Assembly (NCBI GenBank): GCA_019925105.1
Contig: JAHGAU010000012.1
Span: 1,116,001 to 1,180,000 of the forward strand
Length of the DNA stretch: 64,000 nt
Direction: 5' to 3'
Source: Niebla homalea
Lineage: Eukaryota > Ascomycota > Lecanoromycetes > Lecanorales > Ramalinaceae
The translations under genes and the position numbers were made by a program. Below the pieces are notes generated by a model. That model was not told the origin of the DNA and ran no database searches. It saw only the letters and a list, made by a program, of their open reading frames with translations. How positions within the stretch are numbered: the stretch's first letter is position 1; each line of letters opens with the position of its first letter. Below are positions 32,959-43,454 of this stretch, piece after piece.

Positions 32959-34589
32959 TCATGCTCCAGCGGTCCGCCAAAGGTCCAAGTGCTGTTTGGC
33001 GTGCGATTTAGCTGTGGCCATCTCTCCCGAATGGAGGTGAGCCCCGGATTGCTTCAACAATGTGACATGTTCGGTCAAGCCAGCGTTGGCCGCCAGAAAT
33101 AGAGGCGTACGACTACTGTTGTTCCGAATATGGACCGAAGCCCCTTGCTGCAACAGGAGCCGCAAAATCTCGAGACTTGGCCCAGTAGCCGCGATGTGAA
33201 GCGGCGTGTTACCCGAGTAATCTGCCTCGTTCAAGAGCCAAGCCACGTCACTCCTCAGCAAGCGCTGCACTTCACCATCATCTCCCTTCGAGATCGCATA
33301 GCCTAGCTGGGTCAGATTTGCGAGGTGCGTCGGCAGCACATCCCGCGGGTGAGCAAAGGCTATCGGAGTGTGTTCCGTCAGCTCCCCCCTTAGCGACCGA
33401 GACATCAGCTCCACAATTTGTTCGGGCGTTGCGCCTGGCATGGCGAGCAGATAGGATAGCTTCGTGAGGGCTGCTTCAGACGTCATGTCATGGCCAGATA
33501 TTACACCAGCCCGCTCCAATTGCACGGCCGGCTCATACAAAGGCAAAATAGTCCCTGTCATACACTGGGTGATGCTGACAATGACAATGCCCCTTTTCAC
33601 AGCATCTGCAAATACTTGGGTCAAGACGCCATCCTGACCTCCTGGAGCATTGCCAGATCCAAACGTCTCCAGCACCAAGCCTTTCAGACCGTCTAATCGG
33701 AGTATGCCATCAACCATGTCGGGCTTGATGCCGGGGAAGATCCTCAAGCAGGCAACATCGCTGGGCGCCCTGCTGGCCTGGACGGAGAAAGGCTTGATAT
33801 GGGTGGGCCGGTAAATCAGCTCCCAGGATACATGCGTCTTCAGAGATGAGATGGTGGCTAGCGGGGGAAAGTTGGGGGATGCAAAAGCGGCAAAGTCGCT
33901 GGCAGAGACCTTGGTGGTCCGGTTGCCTCTAAACAACTTGTGGTTGAAGAAGAGACAGACTTCAGGGATCATGAAATGGCCAGCAATGATGAGAGAGCCG
34001 AGCAAATTGTCGGTCGCATCGCTTTGTAGCTCGAGCATTGGAGCTTGGGATCCAGTCAGTATGACCGGTTTGCCCAGATTTTGCAGCATGAAACTCAATG
34101 CCGAGCAGGTATATGCCAAGCTGTCAGTACCATGCAGGACAACAAAAGCATCGAAAGCGCGATAATTGCGGTGAATTGTGTCCGCAATGCTCGTCCAACC
34201 GCTAGCATTGATGGATGAGCTGTCTAGAAGGTCGGTGAATTCGTATACAGTATATCGAATGTGTTTCTCGTAGATACTCAATGGTGTACGCAGACTGCGA
34301 TGCGCCTCTTCGCAGCCTCCTTCAACAACTACCTGGACATCGTCGGGCCCAGAACCATCATTGAAGGATGGCCGTGGTGCTAATCCTGCCTGGAGAAACC
34401 CTCGGGCGGGGATGAAACCGTCATGACTGCGCCTCATACATATGGTGCCACCTTTGCAGACTAAGTTAATTTGGAAAGTATTGAAGTTGGTGCAGATGTC
34501 TCTATACCGGTCATAATGATCAACACGCGTGACTCTGACGGTAGCACTCTATCGGTGCCGTGATCCACCCTGATGGTGATCTTGTCCAT
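32959..34589 (-). CDS. L-asparaginase, cytosolic type I, with C-terminal ankyrin repeats
   Basis: Two exons (34589-34508, 34451-32959) give 524 aa. The start exon MDKITIRVDHGTDRV ends at ESRVLIIMTG; the intron falls within the catalytic threonine loop, giving MTGGTICMRRSHDG. The second active-site motif is VVLHGTDSLAYT (Thr-Asp pair), then PVILTGSQAPM and SDATDNLLGS. The C-terminal ~130 residues carry ankyrin repeats (GNTPLHIAATGPSLEILRLL and SRTPLFLAANAGLTEHVTLL). This is the layout of eukaryotic 60-kDa-type asparaginases: N-terminal asparaginase domain plus ankyrins. It hydrolyses asparagine to aspartate and ammonia. The common GGTIGM is GGTICM here, a conservative change outside the nucleophile. 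Confidence 0.94.
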
Positions 34590-34940
34590 TGTGCTGCATC
34601 TACTATCTATGGCCAATGCTGTGAGACCATGATTGTGCGGAATCTCTGGGAAACGAGAATTGGAGTTTCGACTTCGAGTTCCGCAAGAAAGGGGGCACCA
34701 GAAGCGAGTATGGTTGAGCGCGATTCGTTGCCAGTTTATGATTTCTTAGAAAAGGATTTGGGGACAAGAAGAGGTCGAAGTTAGTGCGAGGATAGAACAA
34801 AACTGCAAGTCCTGCTGAAACAAAGGCATTTCTCGATCCGAAAACGATGCAACATATCGCCGATGACCTGGGTTGCCAAATGGAATGAGAGGTGCGTAGC
34901 CCATGTCTTAAAATGCGCCTTGTTCGCAGCCCATTCATAC
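34590..34940. other. Leader region of the asparaginase gene
   Basis: 351 bp upstream of the asparaginase start, up to the inverted-repeat element. No gene seen. Confidence 0.35.
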
Positions 34941-35165
34941 ACGTATGTACACCCATTCGTTTGGAGATACACCGCCACTTCGTCTGCCTAAATCGTTTAC
35001 ATGTATACCCTTTCTTTTGCGCGTATATTCAGTAATTCCCCGCGTAGCTCTCAGCATGGCGGAAGATCTTTTTTTTCTGTAGACATAGGGGCCACCAAAG
35101 TGCTAGGCAAAATTCCGCGATTTTGCCGCGGCTCACTATGCATTTTTTTTGGCCACCCCCAAGAC

Positions 35166-35407
35166 TCCTCGTTAACAACACTAAAAATTGCAACGTGCGC
35201 AGTCTTGTATCCCCTTTAACTCATAAGAGACTCGAGTTTAAGGGAGACTTTGGCTGTAAAAGATTTAGAGTAGATACCAATGAACATCTTTTACACCAAG
35301 CTTGTAACAATCAAAGCACTTCCTGGATAGTTGTGGTCATTGGAAAAGCTGGGGGTCCCTTGGTTTAAGCGTGTACACGTTGCAATTTTTAGTGTTGTTA
35401 ACGAGGA
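35166..35407. repeat. 32-bp perfect inverted repeat inside the element
   Basis: Bases 35166-35197 (TCCTCGTTAACAACACTAAA then AATTGCAACGTG) are the exact reverse complement of 35376-35407. A 178-bp spacer separates the arms. Either a nested smaller inverted-repeat insertion or a structural arm of the larger element. Confidence 0.9.
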
Positions 35408-35470
35408 CTCGTCTCCCAGCTTATCATACATACCATAAACGTTCTCCACTACCACAATGGACCTCGCATC

Positions 35471-35482
35471 CCCTCGCCCTCG

Positions 35483-35543
<61 letters not shown>

Positions 35544-35560
35544 CTTCACCCTCACCCTCA
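35471..35560. repeat. Hexanucleotide array: 2 CCCTCG + 13 CCCTCA units
   Basis: Ninety bases of uninterrupted 6-bp periodicity, with one CCTTCA variant unit. The G-rich strand reads TGAGGG, one base from the common fungal telomere unit TTAGGG. An ATG at 35457 reads through it as MDLASPRPR followed by Pro-His dipeptides and stops at about 35589; this short frame is probably chance. Confidence 0.95.
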
Positions 35561-36274
35561 CCCACCAGCAAGCCCTTCAGTAAGCCCCTGACTTTGATGC
35601 GGCGCCCTATGTCCGTATGCCTCTACCGCAACAGGCTCGCAGTAGAGGCAAAGTGTTAAGGGTGGGTTGGATTTACATAGGTAGCCTTAGCATATACCTG
35701 TTTTTCAATAATTAAACGTCCTTTTACTCTTGTCGTAGTTCTTAATATATCCTTTATTCATTTATTACCTCGGAAACTACTTATATTACTTAATTAATAT
35801 GTTCTTTATTGCTATAATAGCATACGTAATTTTTGAGTCCGTCAAGATTCTTTAATATACTATAAAATTCTCCCAAATTCTTCTGTTATACTAAGAAACA
35901 CTACCCACCAAAAAAGGGTATGTATGTAAGCGATTTGGGGGTGTACATGCACACGTGACGGTGTATCTGCAAACGAATGGGGGTATACGTGTATGTTTTC
36001 CCCAAAACAAAGGATTGGCTTCGATTGCCAGGAAGCATGAGGATCATGGTGTTCTCTTCAGGGACTGAATTATCAATATCTTGGTCAATTTTGATTTAGA
36101 CTATACTAATGAGAGTCATCGTTGGTATGTCGAAGCTATAAATCAACATTGAGGATCCATACTCGCTCATCGTCGCCATCATCATGAACATCAGGCGTCA
36201 TCAATAAAACTCAAAGTTGACCACAGTATCCGTCGTGGCGGCATGAGACAACCGGAGAAATGTGACCCTATGGT

Positions 36275-37273
36275 CTACCCTCGGTCATCTTCTGCGTTTT
36301 GTGGAACAAAAGGCGGAATCACAGGCGTCCTCGCCCTTTCGCTGGCTCCTCGGGGTAACATCCGAAATTTCTGCATCACCTGCCGTGGAGGTGGAGGAAA
36401 CGCTGGCTGTGACTTTGAGGAACTCAAGGATCGACCAATTCCTCTCCAGCCGGGAGTACTGGCCATCGCTGCTGGTGTCATGACCTGCTTCCTGGCTCGT
36501 GCAACGCTGCCAGGTTTCCCCATTGGTGCGCTGTATGAATTTCTCGGTGAATGCCTTGGTGGATTCAACGAGTAAGGATCGTAGTCATTGTACGAAGGTG
36601 TTCTGTGTAGATGAAGGCTTTGTAGATGGTCCGAGTCTTCTTCGGTCAATGCGGCCTCCTTGTCTGGAAGCCAGGATTCGGGCGCAGTCATGGGCTGAGC
36701 GGTCTTGCATGCTGGGTTCGCTAAATCATTGCTGTTGACTATCCGGCGCGAACCAGAGCCCCTTGGAGTGTTACGTGGCTCTGTCATCGCACCAGGATTG
36801 ACACGTTTCCTCTTCTGCATGGGCGCGATCCTGCAAACATCGACAAGTTTGGGCCGGCCAATGGCCAGGATGGGCACAGCAACAGCGACTTGTGGTCGGA
36901 GTTCTTCGAAGACCATCTCGGTGAACGTTTCAAAGGCTTCGAGGTCGGAGTTACCCCTCGAATGCTCAACTGCAACTTCTTCCACTTTTGCCTTCTCAAG
37001 CTTGCTTGAATCATCTTCACAAGGGCATTCGCTTCCATCGAATTGGCTCACTGAATCGCTGTCTGGGCTTGGGGAAGCTTCTTCCTCGCTGGACATGTAT
37101 CGCTCATGTAGATCCAATCCGGGGTAGGTCTGAAGCCGAAGCTCACCGCTGGAACCTTTGGTCGCAGGGCCGCCGCCGACTGGAATGGAATCAAAGCCTG
37201 AATGCTTCTGGACCTTATTTCTGTGGCCATTGGACAGCCAAAGCTGCTCATCCATGACTCCGTAATCGTCCAT
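36275..37273 (-). CDS. Hypothetical disordered protein, 332 aa
   Basis: Intronless 332-aa ORF starting MDDYGVMDEQLWLSNGHRN. I do not recognise a domain. It has a Ser/Glu/Asp-rich segment (MSSEEEASPSPDSDSVSQFD), a possibly folded helix-strand part around residues 110-150 (FETFTEMVFEELRPQVAVAV then PILAIGRPKLVDV), and a C-terminal part rich in Pro, Ser and Arg with SLNPPRHSPRNSYSAPMG. Such compositional motifs occur in conserved but uncharacterised fungal proteins. Codon use and length argue for a real gene. Nuclear localisation is possible from QKRKRVNP. No transmembrane segment or signal peptide. Confidence 0.7.
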   Translation of the reverse strand: MDDYGVMDEQLWLSNGHRNKVQKHSGFDSIPVGGGPATKGSSGELRLQTYPGLDLHERYMSSEEEASPSPDSDSVSQFDGSECPCEDDSSKLEKAKVEEVAVEHSRGNSDLEAFETFTEMVFEELRPQVAVAVPILAIGRPKLVDVCRIAPMQKRKRVNPGAMTEPRNTPRGSGSRRIVNSNDLANPACKTAQPMTAPESWLPDKEAALTEEDSDHLQSLHLHRTPSYNDYDPYSLNPPRHSPRNSYSAPMGKPGSVARARKQVMTPAAMASTPGWRGIGRSLSSSKSQPAFPPPPRQVMQKFRMLPRGASERARTPVIPPFVPQNAEDDRG

Positions 37274-40174
37274 GGTGAGGAGTTCGCTGGCAGTAGACGC
37301 AATCTGCGTGGCTTCAAATCTCGTAAATGTGGTGTGAGGACAGGCGCAAATAGCTGAGGGTCACAGGAAGGATGATGGTGGAAAATAGGCCAGCGTGATA
37401 AAACTGTCTGCGGCGTGCGACCAGAATGATCTTGATGTCATTCAGAGAGTGAACCAATGAGGAATGGGCATGAAACAATGCTGCGGACTGGAATAAATGT
37501 TCTGCTTTGGATCAATAGATTGAATGTTGGATATGATGACATTCCAACAAATATGGTAGGGTTGGGTCAGACAACAGGTCAGAGAGGGTCAAAAGGTCAA
37601 AGGGGTGGGTGTCGGGCCCAATCGCGTCCGCCAGGATCGGGTCGGCATTATTCCTGCTGCATAAAGGATCCATCTCAGGTCAAATTCGCTCGTGACCTGG
37701 GCAATAATGATTAATGACGGCTACGGCGTGGTGCAGTGAGACCAATGACCAGCGTACGGATCCGTAGGCGCATGCAACTTAGGACATCCGGAGGGGGCGG
37801 TCCTAAGTCACGAGTCTCACGACATATAAAAAAGAGTCTAAGACTGTAGGAGAACTAATGGAGAATAAAAGTGCAGAGGAGGTAATGAAGCGATTGGTCT
37901 GAAATAATGATGCGTGACCTGACGCAGCTTTTTTGGGATGTTATTGATGCGCCTGTCAAGAATTATTTAGCAGATTTCCATCGCGATCCCGATTCCCGCC
38001 AGAGATCTTAATTAGGCTTAATACTTAAATACAAAGGCTCGTTAGTCGTTACTCGTCAGGCCGGTACAATCAAGGGTTCTGAGAAAAAGCACAGACCGAG
38101 ACAATTCTTCCTGACCTAAGGGGGTTTCATATGTTGTTGTACGGATCCGTAATGATATTAATACTTCATACATGTGGGCTAGACCCCGAAAAACGTAGCA
38201 GTCCCGGGCCCCGGCATGAAAACGTAGTACGGATTAATAACCCCGGCTATCCGCAGTGTCTCACGATTGTGGGTTCACTGGAGACTCATACCACGTGCAG
38301 GTAGCATCGTCATTCACCAATCACCACCCATTGGATTAAAGTCCAGGAGTGGACGTCCCTGCGAGCCTGCTCCGAAGGCCTCGGGCAATATCTCATCCAC
38401 AGAACTTACCTCGATAATGCCTTCTAGGCTTCCAGCTACCTGCCATACATGCCATAGGTAATAGACAACATCACTAAAAGCCTGGGGTGTCAGGCTTTTT
38501 CAGATGTTTCTGCTGTCGCGCTTGCAGCCTTCCCTGGCACAACCGAAGTCAACTTGAGTCGTTTAGTCTGCTAGTCTTGATGTGGCATTGGCCAGTGGTT
38601 CTTTCGTCTTTGCGCCCATTGTGCGTACAATTCTCCAAGTAATGCAATGAGATGGGGCAGGTGATGCGCTCCTGAAGCACTGGCGCTTTCTGTCTCACAC
38701 GATCATACCTACGACAGACCATTAGCGACCCTCGTCATACTCGCTTCTCCGGCTGTCTGTCAAACATCGCTTACAACAGCATTGGCACATTCTCAGAATG
38801 ACACTTAAGCGCTCTGATCACGTAGCTTACTCAGTGTCTGTCATCGGTATCATCCATGAATGGTGACCAAATTCCTCTCACCTCAACCGGACTAAAGGGC
38901 TAGCTGCTCACAGCAGACAGGAGTCCTGCTCCCATGGCCCAGAGGGACGAACATAACGGATACAATCAGCTTTCTCTCTCACCGCAGGCGTTAATCCTTG
39001 TGCTCCTGCATAATCATCGGATCTTGAAACATCAAGGACTGCAAGCCATGACTGTAGTTTCCGCACAAACAAGCGCTCAGGACATGAGCCGTCGAACCTG
39101 GTACAGGCTTTCATGATGGGGCGTAAAGGTTTGCTTGTCCTTCTCTGTACATCAAGTCGTATCCTACAGCTGTTGTACTGAGTTGGAGCGAAAATGCCTC
39201 GCGGAATCGTAGTCCAAGACTCTACCGTATAGCCGCGGCGCATTGCATAATTTATTGATCAGCATGCGAAGAAAACCGTGCTCAGACACTATGTCTTCTC
39301 CATAATCGTCAGCACTCCATGATTAGCCTCCTGCAGTCCTGCTTCGCAGTCCTTGTGCTCCATCCCACCATCGTCTTCACCCTTGATCAAGCTTTGATCC
39401 CGACCACGCCGATTGCCCAACATCATGAGTGGCAGAACCTCGAACCTCGTCCAATTACTGCCCGTCTCAACGAATTAGCTCCCACAGAGACAGTGCGGGT
39501 TCTTCAAGGAATAAAATCATTGTCATCAACGATAGTGAAAAAGAAACAGCTCAAGGTGGGACCTTTTGAATGGCGCTAAAGAGTACCAATTCGCGTGATG
39601 TTCTTCCAGAGATATCGACCTAGATCTTGACACTTGACACCTGCTGTGTAGTAGCGGTCAATACATAGCTACCTGACGAAGTGTAGTCTCGTGCAAAGGA
39701 GAAGGGAAAGATTTGGGCAGATCACTTCTGATCGATAAAGGGTTCTACATGTGGCACATGCTTACCTCGAAGCCTCGCGACCTCACAACGCAATCTCAAA
39801 GCTGGGAGCCAAATCAGCGATGTCGGCATCGTCTTGCACAAGAAAAGTCAGATGTGGAAAGCCACACCGGGCAGATGGGCTTCGCCAGATGTACTCTCGC
39901 CCCATCACATTAGATCAGGAATTAAATATTAGAAAATTTGAAAGGGCCGCCATGTAATAATATGTGCTGCACATGAACAATAGCCGTACATTGGATTGGC
40001 CAACTTTTTGTACCTTTCCGCTTGAGATGTTACGGGAAGTCGTTCGCCAAGTACTTGCACCGAAGGACGACTGGATTGGGGATGATGACAATCCAAGAAG
40101 TCGCATGCCATGCCCCAGATAGTCACCCTAGGCCTTTTTGTTCCAGACTCAGACCGAGGGATGCGCACAGGGAC
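37274..40174. other. Gene-poor region, 2.9 kb
   Basis: No convincing gene on either strand. Contents: a 12-bp palindrome TACGGATCCGTA present twice (37755-37766 and 38140-38151); AT-rich sequence at ~37950-38050; an 86-codon plus-strand frame at 39319 (listed separately). Several open frames are short and unlike proteins. Confidence 0.45.
39319..39579 (+). CDS. Possible small secreted protein, 86 aa (low support)
   Basis: 86-codon ORF whose first ~20 residues (MISLLQSCFAVLVLHPTIVF) look like a signal peptide. The rest is hydrophilic, with a helix ITARLNELAPTETVRVLQGI and a basic end IVKKKQLKVGPFEWR. It contains no cysteines after the leader and has no recognisable relatives. It lies alone in a gene-poor region. 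This layout occurs in small secreted effectors but also by chance; transcript evidence would decide. Confidence 0.22.
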   Translation: MISLLQSCFAVLVLHPTIVFTLDQALIPTTPIAQHHEWQNLEPRPITARLNELAPTETVRVLQGIKSLSSTIVKKKQLKVGPFEWR

Positions 40175-41312
40175 TCAACCTTTGCGAGATCTGGTGACTC
40201 TGGGTGTGATGGCACCGTTCATTGTGGCACCGTTCGTGTTGCTGTCCTCCGCAGTCCCCATGTGGTGCATTTTCTCACCCACATCGTGCACATCGGGTAC
40301 TTCCATCCTTGCCATGTCAATGGTGGCCTTGGTTGCCGTCTCGCTCATTCGTCTGGCTTTCTTCCTACCTCTCCCGGCCTTGGCCTGGTTCTTCTCCTGT
40401 TTATAGGTGGCAAAGTAGAAGCTGATGAAGAGTAAGAGATAGCTACTCAGGATGCCCATGCCAGCAAAAGCGGCAAATTCCTCGCCCGCACACTTGCCTG
40501 CAGACGGCATCCGTGGAAAATATGTACTGGTGAAGTAGGTATATGAAGCGAAATATACAAAGCCAAGGTCAATGACGAATTGAAAGATCTGTAGCATGGT
40601 GATGTATTTCTTCCACCAGATCTTGATGCCACGAGCGGCCTGGAAGTAGTACCAATACATGACGACATGCACTAGGAGGTTTAGAGTGATTGGGACCCAG
40701 GATACCGATGTCAGACCTATGAGCTGGGTAAAGCAGAGGAGGGCTGTAGCTCCATGGTGATAGGTGTGTAGGAAGGTCAATGGCTTCTTCTTGAGGACCA
40801 TGAAGATTGTGTCCAGTAATTCAAGATACTTGGTAAGGTAATTGAGCTGATCAGAGCCGATCAGTCTCACCCTCTACCAGATCGAGGGTACGGGGGAAGC
40901 TCACATAGTACAAGTTCACCAAGGGGGTGGTCCACCCTCCCCTGTGGTCGCAGATGGCGTAGAAAACGCCATTCCTCCACAATGTTGGTACCAGCTGCTC
41001 GATGAAAAGAGCGAGTAAGACGCCACTTATGATGGTCAGATACAGGTTGTGAATCATGAACGGGCCATTGAGCCCGAACGGTTCTCTTTTCCTCATGAAT
41101 TCTCGCCCCGCGAATATTGTGACATAGTACGTGATAAGCATGGTTGCGCAAGCTCCTAGGGTCGAGAGGGGAGTAGAGCCGGGGACAAAGACAAAGTTTT
41201 CAGGTGGATGGCCCAGGACTTTGGTGTAAGCGTCTGCGAAACAGGGCCAAAGTTTGACGCCAAAAGGTCGATCGGTGCCAGGCACTTGGAGGTTTTTCAT
41301 AGTACAGGCCAT
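40175..41312 (-). CDS. Very-long-chain fatty acid elongase (ELO family)
   Basis: Two exons (41312-40905, 40846-40175) give 359 aa. Several transmembrane helices are visible, for example [18 protein letters not shown] and [19 protein letters not shown]. The 3-ketoacyl-CoA synthase core has [20 protein letters not shown], the catalytic His box [13 protein letters not shown] (HxxHH), [14 protein letters not shown] and [16 protein letters not shown]. The tail is basic ([13 protein letters not shown]) and ends [12 protein letters not shown] proteins condense malonyl-CoA with acyl-CoA in the ER for sphingolipid very-long-chain fatty acids. The intron (58 nt) falls just before LNYLTKYLE. Chain-length specificity (Elo2 or Elo3 type) cannot be told from sequence alone. 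Confidence 0.94.
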
Positions 41313-42078
41313 TGTGAGTGGCAGCTGAGGAGTGCTCGACTGTCATTCGTGAGATGGTTGGAGAAGGTGATGGTCGCTATAGGTCTAAAGCTGACGGTTG
41401 ACGAATGCTCCCACATGCACAACAAGTGCTGGTCAAATCACACAAAGTCAGTAAGTCGATAGGGGCTAAAAGGAGCGACAAGAAGCGAAGCTGGCTGCAA
41501 GCGCAGCGAGGGGATGTTTGCCAAACCAAAAATTTCAGCTGCCTCGGTTAGAGGTGACGGGAAAGATAGAAATGCATTGGACCGCGGGAATAGGTAATAG
41601 AAAAGAATTTGTTGTCAGTCCGTGATGGTAGTTATGGGGAGAGGTATTGGGGAAATTGATGGGCTTGCTCTCAGCCAATCACAAGGTGAAGATCATCGAG
41701 CCCCTGCCCTCAGGTAGCCCTAAAAGACATCGCCTTGTCTAGCCCCCTTTTCAAGTCGTTGAGTCTTTCCAGGGCAGGGAGCCTCTCAATCATCAGTGGG
41801 GCACCAGAGCAAGCAGGGCTACTTCTAGCAATCAGAGCTACAATCATATCATCATCTTTGAACGATCCATTGAGTCCGTCTAGTCTTCCTAGGTACCTCC
41901 TTCGCGCTTGGCTTCGGGCGCCAAGAGCTACGGCATCTTTCCTAATCGATATCCTCCATCGACATCAACTTTGGAAGCTCCTGCGACCGTTGCTCAGCTG
42001 TTCCTCCGGCTTTCTTCTGCCATCCAGAAATCATCCTCCTTGAGACTGCTCCTAGCCGCAGCTGCGATCAAGCACGGG
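41313..42078. other. Divergent promoter region, elongase / COX6
   Basis: 766 bp with no supported gene. The part before 42079 is pyrimidine-rich and probably the COX6 leader. Confidence 0.4.
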
Positions 42079-42842
42079 ATGTCCGTCGTCACCCTACTAC
42101 GGACTGCCTCGCGCAGCACGTCGTTATGCTTGCTTCGCAACGCTCACCCTCCAGGGCCAAGCCCCTGGCATCAAAGAAGCCTCGCCAGTGCCTCCACCCT
42201 CGCCATTCCCGCTCGCGCCTTCACGTCAAATGCAAAGCAACAGGCAGATACTGCCCCGGCTGAGGTCCCCTCTAGTGGGCACCACGAAGAAAGTTTTGAG
42301 GAGTTCACGGCCAGGTAAGGATAATGCGCTAGCGAGTCTTTCTGAATGATGAGGGCTTTGGCGCTTATGGACGGATCACGCTGACTTGGATGGGCTTGCG
42401 CAGATACGAGAAGGAATTCGATGGCGTACAAGACGTCTTTGAACTACAGGTGATACTCCGAGATTGACTCCAACGGAGCGAGGTTGATGGGGCTCACATC
42501 TCGACAGCGGAATCTCAACAACGCCTTTGCTTATGATCTCGTCCCATCACCCTCGGTCATCACAGCAGCACTGCGCGCTGCTCGGAGAGTCAATGACTAC
42601 CCAACAGCTGTTCGTATATTTGAAGGTAAGTTCCGGGGGGGGCATCGAAGCTCCCCGACCCAGCCTCTGCGGATGGCCAGATCCTAACGCAGCGTGCAGG
42701 CATCAAAGCCAAGGTAGAAAATAGAGGTCAATATCACGAGTATCTGCGGGACCTGGAAGCATTAAGGGAGGAGCTGGGAGTGGATCTGAAGGAGGATCTG
42801 TATCCGGAGCAAATCTATACAGCCGGTGCCAATACTCACTAA
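42079..42842 (+). CDS. cox6: Cytochrome c oxidase subunit VI (COX6; Cox5A family)
   Basis: Four exons (42079-42314, 42404-42449, 42508-42625, 42700-42842) give 180 aa. The N-terminal ~50 residues are Arg/Ser-rich (LLRTASRSTSLCLLRNA), a mitochondrial presequence. The mature domain has ESFEEFTARYEKEFDGVQDV, LQRNLNNAFAYDLVPSP, VITAALRAARRVNDYPTAVR and IFEGIKAKVENRGQYHEYL, all characteristic of the Cox5A/COX6 helical domain. It ends KEDLYPEQIYTAGANTH. The protein is a peripheral matrix-side subunit of respiratory complex IV. The small second exon (46 nt) is needed to keep the conserved YEKEFDGVQDVFELQ. Confidence 0.95.
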
Positions 42843-43454
42843 GTGATATCGGTGCGTGCACTTGAGGTGTGGTAGGGGCACGGGTCGCCGAAAACATGAG
42901 CGGACATTGCATGCGCGGAGATCCAATCATTGAGCTTGTCCAGGTGGCCCACACCCTGGTTGAGCGGCGAGGGGCATCGATCTGTTGTCACCATGTCCAT
43001 GTATGCAAACTAAATGATTCCAGGTCATGTCAGACCATGCGCCGAATTTGCTGCGAACCGATCGCCTTTGATTCTATTGACCGGAGACGTTCTTGAATGC
43101 ACTTCAGTCTGACTACCTTTCTTCGTTCGGCTTGGCCGACCCATCATGTGCGATTGGGGAACCCTGACGCCATCACATTCATCCTGATGTGGGCCCCGGT
43201 TGAGAGCGGAAGAGGCTCAGGCACAGTTCGCACAGCGAATGAATTGTGATTACCTTATCTAATTCCGCGACAGAGACGTCTTCATCTGAGCGACGAGTCT
43301 GCCTTTTCTCCCCACCCTCCTGTCATCTTCTCCAAGCGAGAACGTGATGCTCAACGCCTCCTCTGTAGGCGCTCGAGAGAACAGTGGCGTGATAATACAG
43401 ACCATAGGGGCCCATATCGATTGACCAACAATGCCGTTTGCGTCATGTCCCCTT
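42843..43454. other. Convergent intergenic region
   Basis: 612 bp between converging stops of COX6 and the GT15 gene. No gene or repeat supported. Confidence 0.4.

Larger units (their letters stand above)
34941..35991. mobile_element. Terminal-inverted-repeat element, probably non-autonomous (Tc1/mariner-like ends)
   Basis: The left end (34941-35013) and right end (35913-35991) are inverted copies. The outer ~34 bp (CACGTATGTACACCCATTCG outward to GATACACCG) match with two mismatches and a 2-nt gap. An inner block (AAATCGtTTACAT...ATACCCTTT) matches again after a diverged spacer. TA dinucleotides flank both ends (34939-34940 and 35992-35993), as a TA target-site duplication would leave. The interior is non-coding: a 32-bp perfect inverted repeat, a CCCTCA hexamer array, a small hairpin (9-bp arms at 35618 and 35642), and an AT-rich stretch at 35700-35900. 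No transposase-like ORF is present. Ends and TA flanks are seen; the Tc1/mariner assignment is an inference. Confidence 0.62.

Noticed and set aside
35471..35560. True telomere or chromosome end
   Set aside because: Unique sequence and genes continue on both sides, and the unit is not TTAGGG.
35457..35589. Short ORF encoding Pro-His dipeptide repeats
   Set aside because: Any frame through a CCCTCA array gives a dipeptide repeat; all three forward frames are open here, so openness carries no evidence.
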